Shown: piece by piece, positions 63,264 through 64,000 of the stretch
Layout: each line of letters begins with the position of its first letter
Numbering within the stretch: the first letter of the stretch is position 1
NCBI GenBank assembly: GCA_003194525.1
Contig: NBIV01000343.1
Span: forward strand, 1 to 64,000
DNA: 64,000 nucleotides
Direction: 5' to 3'
Origin: Gracilariopsis chorda
Taxonomy: Eukaryota > Rhodophyta > Florideophyceae > Gracilariales > Gracilariaceae
Notes under the pieces: model-generated
The model's input: the letters and a program-made list of their open reading frames with translations, nothing else
What the model was told of the DNA's origin: nothing
Databases searched by the model: none
Translations under genes and position numbers: made by a program

Positions 63264-64000
63264 CGGTTGTGGAGGGATGCAGAACTGAATAGCTTCAGGC
63301 AGCACTGGGTTGGCGATGGGAATAGGCATGGGATGAATTGTGTGCGCATTCGAGGGTGTAAGCTGCGGATCATGCAGGAGCAGCACATGGTCGTTCCTTC
63401 GAACGCGCGACAATGCGACATACAACTGACCAGCGCAGAAGAAGTTGGATCGCACATCCACAACCAAGCCATCCAACGTCTTTCCCTGTCCTTTGTGAAC
63501 GGTAGCTGCAAACGCGAGACGAATGGGAAACTGCCTTCGAATCATGCGAATATCTGCGAAAGAAAACTCGAAGTCGATACGATGCAGGAGCTGTCGTTCG
63601 AGCACCTGTCTGTTCTCGTCGAATCAAGCCACCTGCATCGTAAAGTGATCGACACGCACGACTACGAATAGCTTTCCGTTGACCACAGCCGGATGCAACA
63701 CGTTCCGAATGACCATAACTGGCACACCAATCTTCAAATCCAAGTTATGAGGAGGTACACCAGTAGGTGCATACTGATACGCAAACTCGGGAACAAAGGT
63801 ATTGGTGACGTCGGGCTCTGAGTTTGGTACACCGTCAGGTTGTACCGTCGTAGCTGACGGAAGAGTGAAGCGTTCACCAGGAAACAGATCCAGCGCTGCC
63901 GCATTGTGTTCATCGACCAACTGATTTGTGGAGGCAATGAGCATTTTGCTGAGATCCACATCCTCCCTGCGTCGTGTTGTGAGCCACTTCCACAGGAATT
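63264..64000 (-). pseudogene. Helitron Pif1-like helicase, C-terminal part (continues outside window)
   Basis: Open from the window edge. Helicase motifs: [49 protein letters not shown] (motif V-like, with Gln-Gly) and [11 protein letters not shown] (motif VI). A single in-frame TGA lies at 63624-63626 and the stop is near 63261. These are the last helicase motifs of Helitron replicases. A remnant or a very recent pseudogene. Confidence 0.8.

Overview
This is eukaryotic, repeat-dominated DNA. Spliceosomal introns (GT..AG, 43 and 67 nt), a Penelope-like retroelement, chromovirus-type LTR retrotransposons, Helitron helicase fragments and a telomere-type repeat of the form CCCCTAAAA(A/T) all support this. 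The organism looks like an alga or another protist. I cannot fix the clade from sequence alone; a red alga is possible but unproven. No ordinary housekeeping gene was recognised.

Layout. 1-13,078 is a chromosome-end-like array: head-to-tail copies of an endonuclease-lacking Penelope-like element (PLE), each led by a promoter/5'UTR module ('pLTR') holding a TATA box, a type I hammerhead ribozyme and a short telomere-like sequence. Two blocks of C-rich telomeric repeats lie inside the array. C-strand repeats on the + strand place the chromosome terminus to the left, and every PLE has its 3' end facing the interior, as expected if a chromosome 3' end primes reverse transcription. 13.1-27.8 kb is a subtelomere-like zone. 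It holds a broken Ulp1/C48-protease gene, a Crypton-like tyrosine recombinase gene, two hypothetical genes, a tRNA-derived palindrome, a minisatellite and a small interstitial telomeric repeat.

27,831-36,407 is a complete but mutated Ty3/Gypsy-type element (element A) with 5-bp target duplications; four 470-bp tandem repeats sit between its gag and protease. 37.7-39.8 kb holds a Helitron helicase remnant carrying an insertion. 40,494-61,751 is a second Ty3/Gypsy element (B, minus strand) whose protease gene was split by a younger relative (C, 48,593-58,341, 5-bp duplication GGAAC). B also carries an ORF set on the opposite strand, facing its pol. 61.8-64.0 kb holds a DDE transposase remnant, another copy of the 470-bp repeat and a second Helitron helicase.

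Two signals stand out. (1) The PLE carries its own telomere-complementary tract, and its 3' junctions with telomeric repeats fall exactly on that tract, suggesting a built-in annealing site for telomere-primed reverse transcription. (2) Elements B and C are filled with tiny hairpins (4-9 bp arms, mostly 3-7 nt loops) every few tens of bases, in LTRs and coding sequence alike. Arms are kept between the two elements while loops change, and one coding hairpin shows a paired synonymous change. Elements A and the PLE lack this by eye.
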